Assembly (NCBI GenBank): GCA_035578155.1
Contig: JAPWDM010000001.1
Location: 7,528,670 to 7,592,669 of the forward strand
Reading direction: 5' to 3'
Length of the DNA: 64,000 bases
Source of the DNA: Brachynemurus nebulosus
Lineage: Eukaryota; Arthropoda; Insecta; Neuroptera; Myrmeleontidae
Part shown: positions 11,787 through 23,620 of the stretch, piece by piece
How positions within the stretch are numbered: the first letter of the stretch is position 1
Layout of the letters: each line of letters opens with the position of its first letter
Notes under the pieces: generated by a model
What the model saw: the letters and a program-made list of their open reading frames with translations, nothing else
What the model was told of the DNA's origin: nothing
Database searches by the model: none
Program-made: the position numbers and the translations under genes

Positions 11787-12606
11787 TATTCTCACCATAA
11801 TTTATATCGGTGCTAAGAGTTAAATTATTCAGGGTATTTAATATATATTGCTAAGCAAAAACTGGAGTAAAATTATTTCGTGCAAAAAGTTACCGTAATT
11901 ACGAATACAATATTTATACAATTAATTTTCCTAATAATATTAAATAAACTGCCAATACCTATTGAACAAGAAAATAATATACTGCATGAAAATAATTAAA
12001 TCGAGCCAATTACGTATATTGTGAATGAAAACGTTCGTGAGAATAAATCTTGCAACCGATACCTACAATGCTCGTTGTCACTGTACTCGTAAACAATGGT
12101 TAACGGTGAAAATAATAAGCAACAGGCACATATACACGACATATTTTTTTCTTTGGTTTTTTTTATTTACTTCTTCCCGTGTAAAGTACAGGTGTGATTT
12201 TTATTTCGTTACGTGCGCACACCGTAAATAGATATGGAATTATTATACCAGTTTTCACAATGAAATAAGAACAATTCAGTGGACTCTTAATATTATTCAT
12301 ATTATTAAATGAACGAATCGAATTCAATGAATGAATTGCACAAGTACCTACATAAAACACGACCAAAAGTATAACCAGTAGTATGTACAGTAAGTGAAAT
12401 TAAGAATTAATCACTATCAGCAAACTGAGTTTATTTTCTCACAAATTAGTGATATAATAAAAATATCGTTACTCCTTCGGCAACTCAGCAAATTCAAACT
12501 TCCGTTTCTTGTTACGTTTCCGCATTATTATTGTAGATGTTTAGCAAAGCTTCAAATAAATGTTGCTCTACAATACGATACTTCACTAAAATAAAATAAA
12601 AACTAA
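11787..12606. other. AT-rich sequence, no gene seen
   Basis: Several 60-70 codon open frames overlap on both strands (12025-12231, 12163-12366, 12394-12594), with no motif in any. I regard them as chance. Confidence 0.45.
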
Positions 12607-12928
12607 ATTAAAAATCACAAAGTGATTGAAAAAATTATCAAACTGGATCGTCTGGGAATTGAACCCAGGATCTCCCGGTGACTAGCCAGGTGGCTTGCGA
12701 CTAGCTCAACAATCCTCTGTTCGACAGACGCCCCAATCCGATAACCATTGAACCACCTATGTGTATTAGTAATCTCTCTAATGCGAGAAACAGTTACAAT
12801 TTTTCAATTTCAAATATTATCGAGTGCTTGTGAAACACTACTACGTATGACAAACTTTTGTTTGCATTTAAACACACGCAGTATTCACATGTTCACTTAT
12901 CTTCCAGCTAAACTGAAACTTTAGAGAG
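12607..12928 (-). mobile_element. tRNA-derived SINE copy 2 (left arm of an inverted pair)
   Basis: Read on the minus strand, it has a 5' block (12813-12920, with GTTTCAGTTTAGCTGG and AACAAAAGTTTG), a leader with TCTCGCATTAGAGAGATTAC, the tRNA-like core 12645-12715, and a tail with CAGTTTGATAATTTTTTCAA. It faces copy 3 head to head, and the two are inverted copies over about 300 bp. Confidence 0.75.
12645..12715 (-). other. tRNA-Thr(AGT)-like SINE core
   Basis: The acceptor GGATTGT pairs with ACGATCC. The anticodon stem CCTGG/CCGGG has loop CTAGTCA (anticodon AGT), and the B box is GGGTTCAATTCCC, with one base off the canonical GGTTCGAATCC. It is embedded in a SINE. Confidence 0.65.
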
Positions 12929-13265
12929 TATCAATACACATAGGTGGTTGAATGGTTATCGGGTTGGGGCGTCTCTCGAACAGAGGATTGTTGGTCTAGC
13001 GGCAAGACACCTATCTAGTTACCAGGAGATCCTGGGTTCGATTTCCAGACGATCCAGTTTGATAATTTTTTCAATCACTTTGTGATTTTTAATTTACATT
13101 TGGATTTTGATCATACTAACCAAAGAAATCGAGTGCTTAAAGTTTCAGTTTAGCTGAAAGATAAGTGAACATATGAATACTGCGTGTGTTTAAATGCAAA
13201 CAAAAGTTTGTTATACGTAGTAGTGTTTCACAAGCACTCAATAATATTTGAAATTGAAAAAAAGA
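12929..13265 (+). mobile_element. tRNA-derived SINE copy 3 (right arm of an inverted pair)
   Basis: Plus-strand order is leader (12940-12984, AATACACATAGGTGGTTGAA), tRNA core 12985-13055, tail CAGTTTGATAATTTTTTCAA (13055-13098), then a further block 13099-13265 that matches the 5' block of copy 2. The block therefore lies upstream of the tRNA core in copy 2 and downstream of it here, suggesting tandemly joined units. The tail joins the next block at TTTAATTTACATTTGG. Confidence 0.75.
12985..13055 (+). other. tRNA-Thr(AGT)-like SINE core
   Basis: A complete 7-bp acceptor stem (GGATTGT/ACGATCC), A box TGGTCTAGCGG and B box GGGTTCGATTTCC. The anticodon stem has decayed (CCTAT/ACCAGG region), with loop CTAGTTA. 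Confidence 0.65.
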
Positions 13266-14744
13266 AAAACTATTCTAAACACCTGGTTCTTTCATATTAA
13301 GTAATTAAGTCGTTTTTCTTATTTTTGATTTTAATAAAAATCATCAAAAAATAATTATTCAATTTTCGATGAAAAAATTGCACGAAAAACAGCTCATCAT
13401 ACTGACGTCAAAATTTTTTAAAAAAAAGTTAATATCAATTTTTGTAACCGAAAAACTTTGATTGTATTTGTAACTTGTCAAAATAAAAAGGAGTAAATTT
13501 ATTATTTCAATTCCGATCGAATATTGTTAGTGCGTGTAAAGCTACTGAAATATTTAAAATAAAACATAATTTCGATGCGCATTTTAAAATCATCAGATTC
13601 GACATGTTTGTTTACGAAATGTGACATCATTTTGAAGTAATGGCGCGTTTTAAGTCATTTGAATCGTTATTTCAAAATAAAATTTCTTAATAATCACCAA
13701 AAAATATTTTTGTGTTTCACTATCAAAATTCCCCAAGTCCATCACGTAAGGCCCAAATAAAATAACTGAACAGGTCTTAACCAAATTTTTCTCAGATATT
13801 ATTGAGATTACGGAAAAAATAAAAGTGAAGTTGAAATTAACTAAGAAGGCCGTGGTATTCTTAAAATATATTCCGTGATATCTGCGGGAAAGTTTCAAGG
13901 TAAACAAACTTCAAGTAAATTAGAAATGCTATTAAAATATGAAGATTAAATTTAAAATTAAATTGTCATTTAGCTACTAATTTTGTATAGAATTTCGGGA
14001 TATCTGATTTAAAACTTCTTTAGCTGATAATTCAGATTATTTTACGCGAATGAAACTACGGGCCACAGCAAGTAGTATTATAAATAAATACATAAAATTT
14101 TCTGCACTGTTAATCTTTTGTCTACAGTGACTGTATCGAAATTCTTCATTATTTAGAGGAAAAGCGGTTTATGTATAATGTAACTATAAGTCATGTACAC
14201 GTAAAGTTCGTACCTATGTACGATAATGTATACCTTGTGGCTCATCAAAACATTTCGGATCCAGGTTTTATGCAACGAACAAAGAACATATTATGAAAAA
14301 GTAGTGTGCTGAATAATGTTGGGTATTATTGCCGCCTGCTTGGTTGTTTGTTATTATTTAATTTTAAAATAGACTATAGTTGTTCTCTGTTCGTTGCTTT
14401 TCTGAGCCGCACCGTAATACGATAAAAAATTTATTTATGTATACGTACATACATGATATTACATTATATTCTTATTACAACTGCATTCCGGATGATAATG
14501 AAAGTATTAAAAAGAGATAGTTACAATTTACTAACTGGTTTTGTTACTGTTAGCTTGCTGTTGTACTATGTAAAGTTGTTTGCACTTCAGACAGCATGGC
14601 GCACTAGCCATTTTTGTATTAAATAATTTTCTAAATGAATTTTATAATCAACAACAAACAACACAAAAGAGGCAAAAGAGAAAAAAATTGAGAAACATGT
14701 GTTTAGTATGTAAATGAGATAACATTTTTTTTTTTGTTTAAACT
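13266..14744. other. AT-rich sequence with one small dispersed repeat
   Basis: No gene seen. The segment 14247-14320 (AAAACATTTCGGATCCAGG... ACGAACAAAGAACA) matches 10359-10429 inside the nested TA element, and GTTCTCTGTTCGTTGC near 14383 is an inverted partial match, so this is probably an old relative of that element. Confidence 0.5.
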
Positions 14745-14906
14745 TAAAGCAGCTTCCACATTCTCGCCGAGGTTGGACGAGTCGAGAGTGTAGAGGGTCA
14801 TTTCGTTGTGCTTCGCGGTTGGTGTTTCAATGCTATTCTTATGCCTCGGCCAACCTCGCGAGGAACTATTTCGTCCAACTTCGGCGAGAATGTGGAAGCT
14901 GCTTTA
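14745..14906. mobile_element. 162-bp hairpin MITE
   Basis: The ends TAAAGCAGCTTCCACATTC and the inverted GAATGTGGAAGCTGCTTTA pair for about 34 bp. The interior is GC-rich (GAGGTTGGACGAGTCGAG...). This resembles PIF/Harbinger-type MITEs with a short A/T target. Confidence 0.75.
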
Positions 14907-14931
14907 TAATAAATATTATAATTATTGTTAT

Positions 14932-15386
14932 GCCGGTTCTACACGATGCTAGGAACACCTTCCAACATTGGACGTTTGATGGTTCGTCGCATCGTGTGGC
15001 CGTTGTTCGAACTCACGAGCGTCTAATGTTGAGCGTCAAACGTTCGCATTTGGCCATGTTCCAGCCGATGTCGGTATTCTTGCACCGAGTCAGAGGGATG
15101 CTTCCAAGTTTTGAAGGACAATGTTCGTTGGTTCGACTCAACGGCTACACGACTCGTTCATATGAAGAGAGACAACATCAGTGTATAACATTAGTGATAA
15201 CATCAGACAGATGACATCCTCGTCCACTGAATAAACGTTTGTACCAATACATCATCATATGTATTGGATCAAACATTCGATTCACCGTGTAGCAGGAATA
15301 TTCGTACCACCAACTGTCGAACTTACTTGCATCAAACGTGCAATCGAACGTTGGAAGAAACGTTCGTAGCATCGTGTAGAACCGGC
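14932..15386. mobile_element. PIF/Harbinger-type MITE
   Basis: A perfect 19-bp terminal inverted repeat GCCGGTTCTACACGATGCT lies at 14932-14950 and 15368-15386. Subterminal words AACGTT and GTTCG recur. There is no coding capacity; the open frames crossing it (14819-15214 and others) simply read through the GC-rich repeat. The G-C capped ends with the TTCTACACGAT pattern match the Harbinger-type end at 23621 in style. Confidence 0.8.
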
Positions 15387-15937
15387 TTTATTTATTACCT
15401 TAGTGCTGATATTGACAGTGGTATAACAAATTTTAATTATAAAATATGCAGTTGATAAACATTGTATAAAAAAATTTATTTATGTATATTAAATTTTTTA
15501 TCGGTTAATTTCATTCATGCGAGAGCAATAAATTTTTTATCGCTACATTGTTTAAAAGGAAATGGAATTCGTGTTTTATTTCAATGATACTTTTATTGAT
15601 TATTTATACTTCCTATTTAAGCAATCTTATGGTAACAAATATTTTTGTTTCAATGAATTTGCAGTAAAATTAGCCAACTGCGCAAGATTCCAGAAAAGAT
15701 TGTCATTAGTGAATTATTCAAAAAGAGACGGATATAGTTTCGCCATTTTCCGCCTAGCGTAACCCTGACGATTACCGTTAAAATTAAGACTTAAACTTCA
15801 ACTAGATACAAAATAATTGGCTGAAAAAGAATTTTTAATTTTTGTGGTTATCATAGGTAAAAAATGGCCAATATTTACTCACATCCTTTCTGTAACGTAC
15901 GTAACCTTAATTGCCGTTGCTTCCATCTACATTTTTA
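15387..15937. other. AT-rich sequence, no gene seen
   Basis: No repeat or gene recognised. The 66-codon frame at 15562-15762 has no motif. Confidence 0.45.
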
Positions 15938-15992
15938 GTGTTCCGTACCAAAGTTAGCAAGACGGAACACTTATGAAATCACTTCGGTGTCC
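15938..15992 (+). repeat. Dispersed hairpin repeat (GTGTTCCGT/ACGGAACAC)
   Basis: The inverted arms GTGTTCCGT and ACGGAACAC are followed by TTATGAAATCACTTCGGTGTCCG. This matches a repeat type widespread in insect genomes (a ...CGGAAC...ATCACTT...GTCCGTC tail). Related hairpins lie at 22436 and 53307, and its downstream part occurs inverted at about 60303-60345. Confidence 0.5.
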
Positions 15993-16139
15993 GTTCGTCC
16001 AGTATCGTGGAGAAAAATGACAAGCCCCGGGAATTTCTTAAAAATTTCTCCCCAAAAAAATTAATGACAACCAAAAAATAAAAAAAAAACTTTTTATTTT
16101 TCCCCGGACCCCTACCGATTGCTACGGGCAGGGCGGAAG

Positions 16140-16298
16140 CTTTTAGAGACGGCAAATTTTTAGAACAAGGCAGCAAAAGTTGTAAATTGACCTTTTCTTC
16201 GTCAGTTATTTTTTTGGGGAAAAGTCGAAAAAATGAGGAAAAGTTGGGGCGGTATTTTTCACGGTGCCTATGGGGCACTTAGGATTAAGCTGGCTCTG
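16140..16298 (-). mobile_element. hAT MITE remnant
   Basis: The right end CACTTAGGATTAAGCTGGCTCTG is, reversed, the CAGAGCC...CCTAAGTGCC terminus seen at 33017. The inside (CGGCAAATTTTTAGAA and GGCAGCAAAAGTT) matches 43320-43370 inverted. The left end is lost. Confidence 0.6.
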
Positions 16299-16730
16299 GC
16301 TACGGGCCTTTTTTTACATTATTCTTTCTCGTATTGAATGTATGCGTACATATAAAAAATGAGTACATATTATATGGGTACATATACAAAATGTACATAT
16401 AAAATTAATGCTTATCTATTATTCAACATAATTATTATAATATCGACTATTATGTATAAAATCAAAAGTTAAGAGTTACCACAATACAAAAAGCTAATAT
16501 AAAAAATTCCATTTGAAACATTAATAGTCAGATGAAAATTATATTAATTGATAAATTTTAATTATTATCATTATTTTATTTTATCATTACGCATACTGAA
16601 CAATCAATCTATTAATCATAATTTCTCAACTAATATTAACTATACCAAAATATGTAATAATTTTAATTGATAATTTAAAAAACGCCGTGAGCAGCGGGGC
16701 CCCATCACGGTAGTCGAATTTTCCCCTTCA
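16299..16730. other. AT-rich spacer
   Basis: No gene seen. A short GC-rich palindromic patch CGTGAGCAGCGGGGCC lies at about 16685-16710. Confidence 0.4.
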
Positions 16731-17421
16731 TCTTCGGTATTGAATGTCTACAAGCGAAATGTGATTGAAAGTCTACAACCGAATTGTCATTTTGTTGGTT
16801 TCAAAACTGGTGATGAGTGTTCGGCTGATCGAGGATTTAAAAAAAGGTTTTAAGTATTTAAGGGCTGTATCTCAGTAAATTTCAAATTTGTGCCGAAAAT
16901 AGGTAGCAGAAAAAAAGCCAACACAATTCGTACGAGGACATTCCTGCCCATGTTTATCCGCTAATTGCCTTTATGTTTTAGTTTTAAATATTAAAAAAGG
17001 ACCTTCAATAGTAAACTGGAAGGCCTTTATAAAGATATTTTTTCTTTCAAAAAAAAAAAATAAAAAATAAAAAAAATAAAAAAAAAATTATTTCTTCGGT
17101 ATTGAGTGTCTACAAGCGAAATATAATTGAAAGTCCACAAGCGATTTATAATTTTGGTGGTTTCAAAACTGATAATGAGTGTCCGGTTGATCGGGGCTTT
17201 ATAAAAAGATTTTAAGTTTTTAAGGGCTGAATCTCAGTAAATTTCAATTTTGTGCCGACAGAAGTTAACAGGGAAAAAGCCAACACAATTCGTACGAGGC
17301 TATTTCTGTCCATGCTTATCCGCCAATTGCCTTTGTGTTTTACTTTTAAATATTAAAAAAGGAACTTAAATAGTAAACTGGAAGGCTTTTATGAAGATAT
17401 TTTTTCTTTCCAAAAAAATCC
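16731..17421. repeat. Tandem dimer, 362-bp unit
   Basis: Two direct copies begin TCTTCGGTATTGARTGTCTA at 16731 and 17093, separated by an A-rich tract (17050-17090). They share GTGGTTTCAAAACTG-like, AAGGGCTG..TCTCAGTAAA and CCAACACAATTCGTACGAGG blocks and are about 85% alike. No coding frame is conserved. Confidence 0.85.
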
Positions 17422-17689
17422 AAAATTTCTATTTTATAAATAATAAAAATCCAAAATTCCTAAATAATAATTAAATAAATAAATAAACAGTAACTTTAAT
17501 AACATTTGCAAATTACTTAATATGTATGTATTTCATTTGTTAAAAAAATTGTATTCACTTTTTTTTAAATTTTTTAAAATTACTATTCGCCTACTTGTAT
17601 TTAGAATAAACATAATGCTTTTAAAACACATTTAACAATAGCATTCAATTCCGATGTAAAAATGGGAGAAGTGGGGGGAAAAGTGATGT

Positions 17690-18540
17690 GGACTCCCTAC
17701 AACGTACTAGCTGGATACTAACTGAATACACGTACAAAATTTCAGCCCTCTAGGTTTCCTTATGGAGTCTCTAGACGTGTTAGAAAACAAGCAAAAAAAT
17801 TAAGGAAATATTGGCGTAAAAATCGTGAGGGTAAGGGTTAAAAGTTGAAACCTCCAAAAAACAGTGTCTGGCTATTAGCTTAACCTGTACACCAAATTTC
17901 AGCCCTCTAGGTTTATTTGGGGAGATTTTGACCCGAACGAAACTGTTAAAAAACAAGAAAAATCATGTTCTTTTGGGTATAAAAATGGTGGGGGTAGGGG
18001 TTAAAAGTCGAGACCCCCAAAAGGCACCCCCTTGATACTAACTCAATCCGAGTACAAAATTTCAGCCCTCTAGGTTTATTCGGGTGACCTGTGCGAGTGG
18101 TACAAACTTCGAAAACGTCGAAAATGCATGAAATTGTAGCTTAAAAATGAGGGGGGTGGGGGTAAAATATTAAAACCTCCAAAAAGCACAACCTAGGTAC
18201 GAACTTTATCAACACACCAAATTTCAACCCTCTACGTTAATTCTGGGGGGCTGGGGGCCTGTTAGATCCAGCGAAAATCGTTTTTCCCCCCTCTACTCCC
18301 ACCATATCATCCTAGGAAGCTGAATTTTGGATATGTTGTAGATAATTGACCGAAACATTATTTAAAACCGGTTTGAAAAAGTTTTATTGCTTTTCCGCCC
18401 CCCACCACCCCCTTAAAGGTCGGGTCAGAAAAAAAATTTGCCCAAAATTTGACCCCACTTTGATAGTATGAGGTGCCTCGAAAATGAGCTCCATTTACCA
18501 AATTTCATCTCTTAACTTCCATAGGGGGGCCCTACACAAA
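17690..18540. repeat. Degenerate tandem array, unit about 160 bp
   Basis: The core AAATTTCAGCCCTCTAGGT recurs at 17735, 17893, 18055 and 18218, with a weaker copy at about 18498. Each is preceded by a run of G (GGGGGTAGGGGTTAAAA-like) and a CCTCCAAAAA word. The spacing is 158-163 bp (about 280 bp before the weak copy). The array ends at a long AT tract. No coding content. Confidence 0.85.
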
Positions 18541-18555
18541 TTAAAAGGTGGCGGG

Positions 18556-19259
<704 letters not shown>

Positions 19260-19836
19260 TAGGAATGATCGATATTAGAAAAACATCGATGTTGACATCG
19301 ATGTTAACATCGATTCAAGAGTATCGATATACGATATATATCGAAAGAAAGACATCGATGTTCGAAAACATTGATGTTTATGTATAGCAAAATAAACAAC
19401 CATTATAATCTATTATTTTATTTATTAAAAATTAACATTGCCAGTATTTATTTGGTACACTTTGCAAAAAAAGTCACTTTGTGAAAAGTTTCCCTTTTAA
19501 TCTGTTCCTTTGTTAATACAAATGCTGCCCAGCTTTTGAAAGAAGTCTCTCTGAAGCTGTTGAAGTTGCTGTGAAACACAAATATTTAATGGCAATTTTT
19601 TTCAAGTTTGGATAAGTGGATCCTAGAACTTGCCATAAAAGTAATGGATCTTGTTTTAAATCAGCTACAGGACTTTTTAACTACTGGATAGATTAGAGTA
19701 ATATCGATGTTTCGATATTATTCTCGTAACATGGACGTGTCGATGTTATCGAGGACATAACATCGATGCTTTTACATCGATGTTTCCCCCTAAACATCGA
19801 TGTTTTTCTACCATCGATGAATATCGATCATCCCTA
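19260..19836 (-). mobile_element. hAT element, deletion derivative
   Basis: The ends TAGGAATGATCGATATT and the inverted AATATCGATCATCCCTA are flanked by a perfect 8-bp duplication AGTCAAGT (19252-19259 and 19837-19844). Both subterminal regions carry about ten copies of the palindromic word CATCGATG. The inside keeps the minus-strand C-terminus of a hAT transposase (19432-19683). Confidence 0.93.
19432..19683 (-). pseudogene. hAT transposase C-terminal dimerisation domain
   Basis: The minus-strand frame reads DPLLLWQVLGSTYPNLKKIA, then IKYLCFTATSTASERLLS, then KAGQHLY, a stop, QRNRLKGKLFTK, a second stop and LFLQSVPNKYW. This is the hAT family C-terminal signature (W....YP.L..lA..yL...aTS..SERlfS.aG.....RnrL). 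Two in-frame stops and loss of everything upstream, including the BED finger and catalytic residues, make it a pseudogene. The frame is otherwise well preserved, so the element decayed fairly recently. Confidence 0.88.
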
Positions 19837-19844
19837 AGTCAAGT

Positions 19845-20719
19845 TCCTAATTGTAATTTTTTTTTTTTTTTTGCTCGCCACTTTTTCATATAAAATATTT
19901 ATCAATTTTCAATAATGAGGATAGTTTACTCTTAGACCATTTTTACATTTTTAAAGCTACGTTCAACGTTGTATCCACCCGAGTTTATTCAAATTTTTAT
20001 AGGTGCATTTTTAATTCAAAGTCACACGCCAACTATTAGCAAAATTTCCTGAAAAATTTAGCATACAAAGATTTCCATATGTTACAAACTTATTGACGGA
20101 CATGTAAATCTTTACGCCCTGTTCTACCGGAGACGTATTTAATTTTTTTATTTACTAAATTTGTATTTTTTTTTTTAGTATGTGTAATCTACAAGTAACT
20201 ACTTATAATTATAGATGGGTAGCTCACGTATGCACGATTAAATTAATGAAAATCTCGACTTTATTTACTTATATAAATCTATTAATTAATAATTAGTGTA
20301 ATTAAAACATTAATTTTAATCACTCTATTTTTCTTTCATTTAATTTTCTATATTTAAAAAAAATCTCTTCCGTTATTTTCAGTATTATTAAAAGGCATAT
20401 TTTAATTAAGATATAATAAATATAGTAAATTAATTTTATATACTTAAGTCTATCTACGAATAATTATAGAGTGTACTGCAATGACAATCAGCTTAATTAT
20501 AAGCACGATGAATAGGCAACTTAGTAAATTTTATTAAAAACTAATTGAAAATCTTGACAAAATGGCAGCAAAAAATGATGATAATGGTGCCTGAAAAATA
20601 ATTTAACATGTATTTTCATAGAGATTATAGTTATATTTTATTATCTAATAAACCAGAAACACTTGATTACAAATTACATATCCTTTTTCTGCATATTTCT
20701 ACATATTTTTCTACATTTG
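19845..20719. other. AT-rich sequence, no gene seen
   Basis: No gene seen; a T run occurs at 19858-19871. Confidence 0.45.
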
Positions 20720-20782
20720 GAGGTCCCTTAAAGCTTTTGAGGGCAAAATTGAGCCACGGATCAAAAAGTTTGGGCATCACTG
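20720..20782. mobile_element. hAT-type end, solo remnant
   Basis: It ends ...AAAAGTTTGGGCATCACTG, the inverted form of the CAGTG.TGCCCAAACT hAT terminus. No partner end or duplication was found. Confidence 0.4.
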
Positions 20783-20912
20783 TAATAAACTACCACTAGC
20801 AGCCCGATTACTGTAATAGTTTCCACAAAATGATAGTTTAAGCCACCTTCCCGAACCATAATAATCTATCAAAATTTTCTTTGGAAAAATATCAGGTTAT
20901 CCGATATAGGTA

Positions 20913-22250
20913 GGGGAGAGGTGCGTCAGTAGTAACAGTGTTTCAACTGTAACTTTTAAATTTGCGAGCCATCTATCAATTCTATTGAGGAGTATTGCGT
21001 ATCATAAGGTGGCTCCTGAAGTTGTGCTTTACTGACAAAACTTTCAGTTAATACCATGTGGCGGTTTTCTCTCAGCAATGCCAAATATGTTTATATAAGC
21101 TAATTGTAAATTTTGAGTTGGTTGACAATTTTTTGATTTTTACAGTAAATAACTCATTACTTGGAAGTAAAATGATTTTATTGGAATAACAAGCAAACAA
21201 ATAATATTATCAAATAGGTAATTTCGCTTTTTTAATCATAGTTAAAATTTTAGGAATTTTTTTATAAAATTAAACAGCACTGCAACAATTGTAACAAATT
21301 CAGTAGTGTCAGTTGTAACATGTTTAGTAGTCTTATATATCCACAATTTTTCTTTTTAGTATTTTAAATTTAAAGAACTGAGCACATAGAGCCGAGAGTG
21401 AGTATAGGGTTTTAAATAAAGTTTAAAAACTCTACGGTTTTTCAGAATTCTAATTTTTGAGGATTAATTTTGAATTTTATGGCTAATAAAATCTTTTTTA
21501 GTTTACATTATTATTTTTCTAAATAATGTTTTGTATTGTGTTAAAAATTTATGTTAAACAAAATTAAATTTTATATTTCAGGTATGAATTGAATGATAAA
21601 GGTAAACGGTTTCGATTAATAATTTAAAAAAGAAAAGAAAAATACCTTCCATTAATGGTTACACTTTGGCAAAATCCGTTTCTTTTTTATATCAATTTTC
21701 GGTTACGGTTATCGTTAGATTTAAAGCTACCACGATTAGTTTTGCCTGTTGGATCAGTCCTTAATCTAATTCACGCTGTTTTGCAAATAAAAAAAAAAAT
21801 GCTATATAAAGCAAAACATAAACTAGGATAGGAACCGTATTCGATAATATATTACCTGAATGTCGTTAGAAGAGTAATAGAAGGAAAAAGAAATCAGGCC
21901 TGTTGTCAGAGACTATGGTATTTATCACCTTACTCACTCAATATATAAGGAAGAATTTTGGAAACCAAATTAATTATAATAACTAACACGCCCAACTAAA
22001 TAATGAGTGTTACAATTGAACCTAAACCCTGTAACAATTGGTCCTCTGATGGTGACGATTGTAACATTACACTTTGGTCCACATAAATGCAGTTATTTCA
22101 GTTATGAACCAATATAGAATATTTTTGTGCAGCTCATTCAAAACCTCAAAGATGTCCGTATCTTGTGCCAAAAATTTAATTCCCTGTGACTAATAAATGC
22201 AAAGTTACTAGCCTGTATATTTTTTTGTTACTACTGACACACCTCTCTCC
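20913..22250. mobile_element. pogo-like element (GTCAGTAGTAAC family)
   Basis: The ends GGGGAGAGGTGCGTCAGTAG and the inverted ...CTGACACACCTCTCTCC match in 22 of 24 positions, with TA at 20911-20912 and 22251-22252. The words TGTAAC and CAGTAGTGTCAGTTGTAAC recur inside (about 20945, 21290, 21310, 22010, 22030, 22060). A minus-strand stretch near 21700-21760 reads GKTNRGSF, similar to the KRKTNRGSxS start of pogo-type transposases, but this is weak. It is non-autonomous. Confidence 0.8.
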
Positions 22251-22252
22251 TA

Positions 22253-22801
22253 CATATTTTCTTTTTTTTTCTTTTGAGGATAAATTTTTACAAGTTACAC
22301 ACAATCAAAAGATAACGTTATTTTACAAATATGTATAAAATTTCAATATTTTTTCTGCAACAATGAATTTCTAAAATGAATATAGTTATTGATAGATGTT
22401 AAAAGTATGCATATACGTACACACGCATATTTTTTATGTTCCGAACTACCTTCGTGTAAGTTCGGAACATTATAAGATTGGTGAGTAACCGAAAATTTGA
22501 GAGAAGTGGTAAATCAGAGAATAAATCAGAGAACAAATGGTAAATAATAATAGAGTTTTACATTCATATATTGAATATACGCAAGAGGACTATGTATTGT
22601 ATGTATTTCATGTACCTGTGAATTCTATGGTTTGGTGGCCAATGCACAATCAAGTTTACTTGATTGTACACAAAATTGCAATAAAAAAAAAATTTCTCTT
22701 TCTATTTCTATTTTATAGAAGCGTGTATATATTTATCTCTTTCTTTCGCTGTTTTTTCTTAAAATTATTAATAATGGAACAGATTCTAAAAATTGTTATC
22801 T
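22253..22801. other. AT-rich sequence with one hairpin repeat
   Basis: Contains the dispersed hairpin at 22436-22490. The 90-codon frame at 22537-22809 has no recognisable domain and I do not call it a gene. Confidence 0.45.
22436..22490 (+). repeat. Dispersed hairpin repeat (ATGTTCCGAAC arms)
   Basis: The arms ATGTTCCGAACT and AGTTCGGAACAT surround ACCTTCGTGTA, followed by TATAAGATTGG. The same unit occurs inverted at 53307-53355 with arms TATGTACCGAAC / GTTCGGTACATA. Confidence 0.65.
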
Positions 22802-22975
22802 TTGTCTAATAACTTATTTTAATACACAGAGAGCCATCTTTACGTATTTGTGATAATTACCAACCAGTCCACATAATTCATAGAAAACTTGTCTAATAAC
22901 TTATTTTAATACACAGAGAGCCATCTTTACGTATTTGTGATAATTGCCGACCAGTCCACATAATTCATAGAAAAA
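22802..22975. repeat. Direct duplication of an 87-bp unit
   Basis: Two copies (from 22802 and 22889) of TTGTCTAATAACTTATTTTA... are almost identical, differing by a few bases (AATTACCAACC versus AATTGCCGACC). This is a recent tandem duplication. Confidence 0.93.
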
Positions 22976-23620
22976 ATTATATACATATAGAATCCTATCA
23001 AAAATAGGGCCATATTTAGAGATGTGCACTGGTCTCGTGACGAGTAATTTTACCCACTTTTGACCGTCACAAAACGGTTTTGTGACCGATATAGTTATGA
23101 CAAGACTGTCACAATTACCGCCATCTGGGAGAATACATTTAAATTAATGAATATTTTAGCGGGAAATTTGCATGCTTTAGCGGGAAATTACTGTAACATA
23201 GTGTCATTCGTCTTATGTTTATTTACTGTATATTGTGTTCATGAACATGTAATAAATCGAAATACTATTTCATTTTTTAATAAATAAATAAAAATATTTT
23301 ATGATCTCAAAAATATCTAAAAATGAATAAAAAGATCTTCGTTTTATTATAATATATATGTTATAATGTAAATCATATATTTAAGATATTGAAATAATAA
23401 TTAGCCAAATTCTTTTTACAAACTATTATATTTTTCAAAAAAAAATCCGGTAAGTACATGCACTTAAAAACATTGATTTATTTCAGTAAATTATATAAGC
23501 ATACTGGGATCAGACTTTACTATCAAGATCATAAAATAACGAAAAAAAACCTAGAAAAATTGTTATAACTTAACTAGGTAATCAATTTTCTGGAAAAAAA
23601 AACCGTCACAAAACGTCTTA
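22976..23620. other. AT-rich spacer
   Basis: No gene seen. A short palindrome CACAAAACGGTTTTGTG lies at 23068-23084. Confidence 0.4.

Noticed and set aside
14819..15455. Open frames of up to 131 codons
   Set aside because: They read through GC-rich Harbinger-type MITEs with perfect inverted ends; no protein motif is present.
16731..17421. Pair of duplicated genes
   Set aside because: The two copies share sequence but no frame is open in both.
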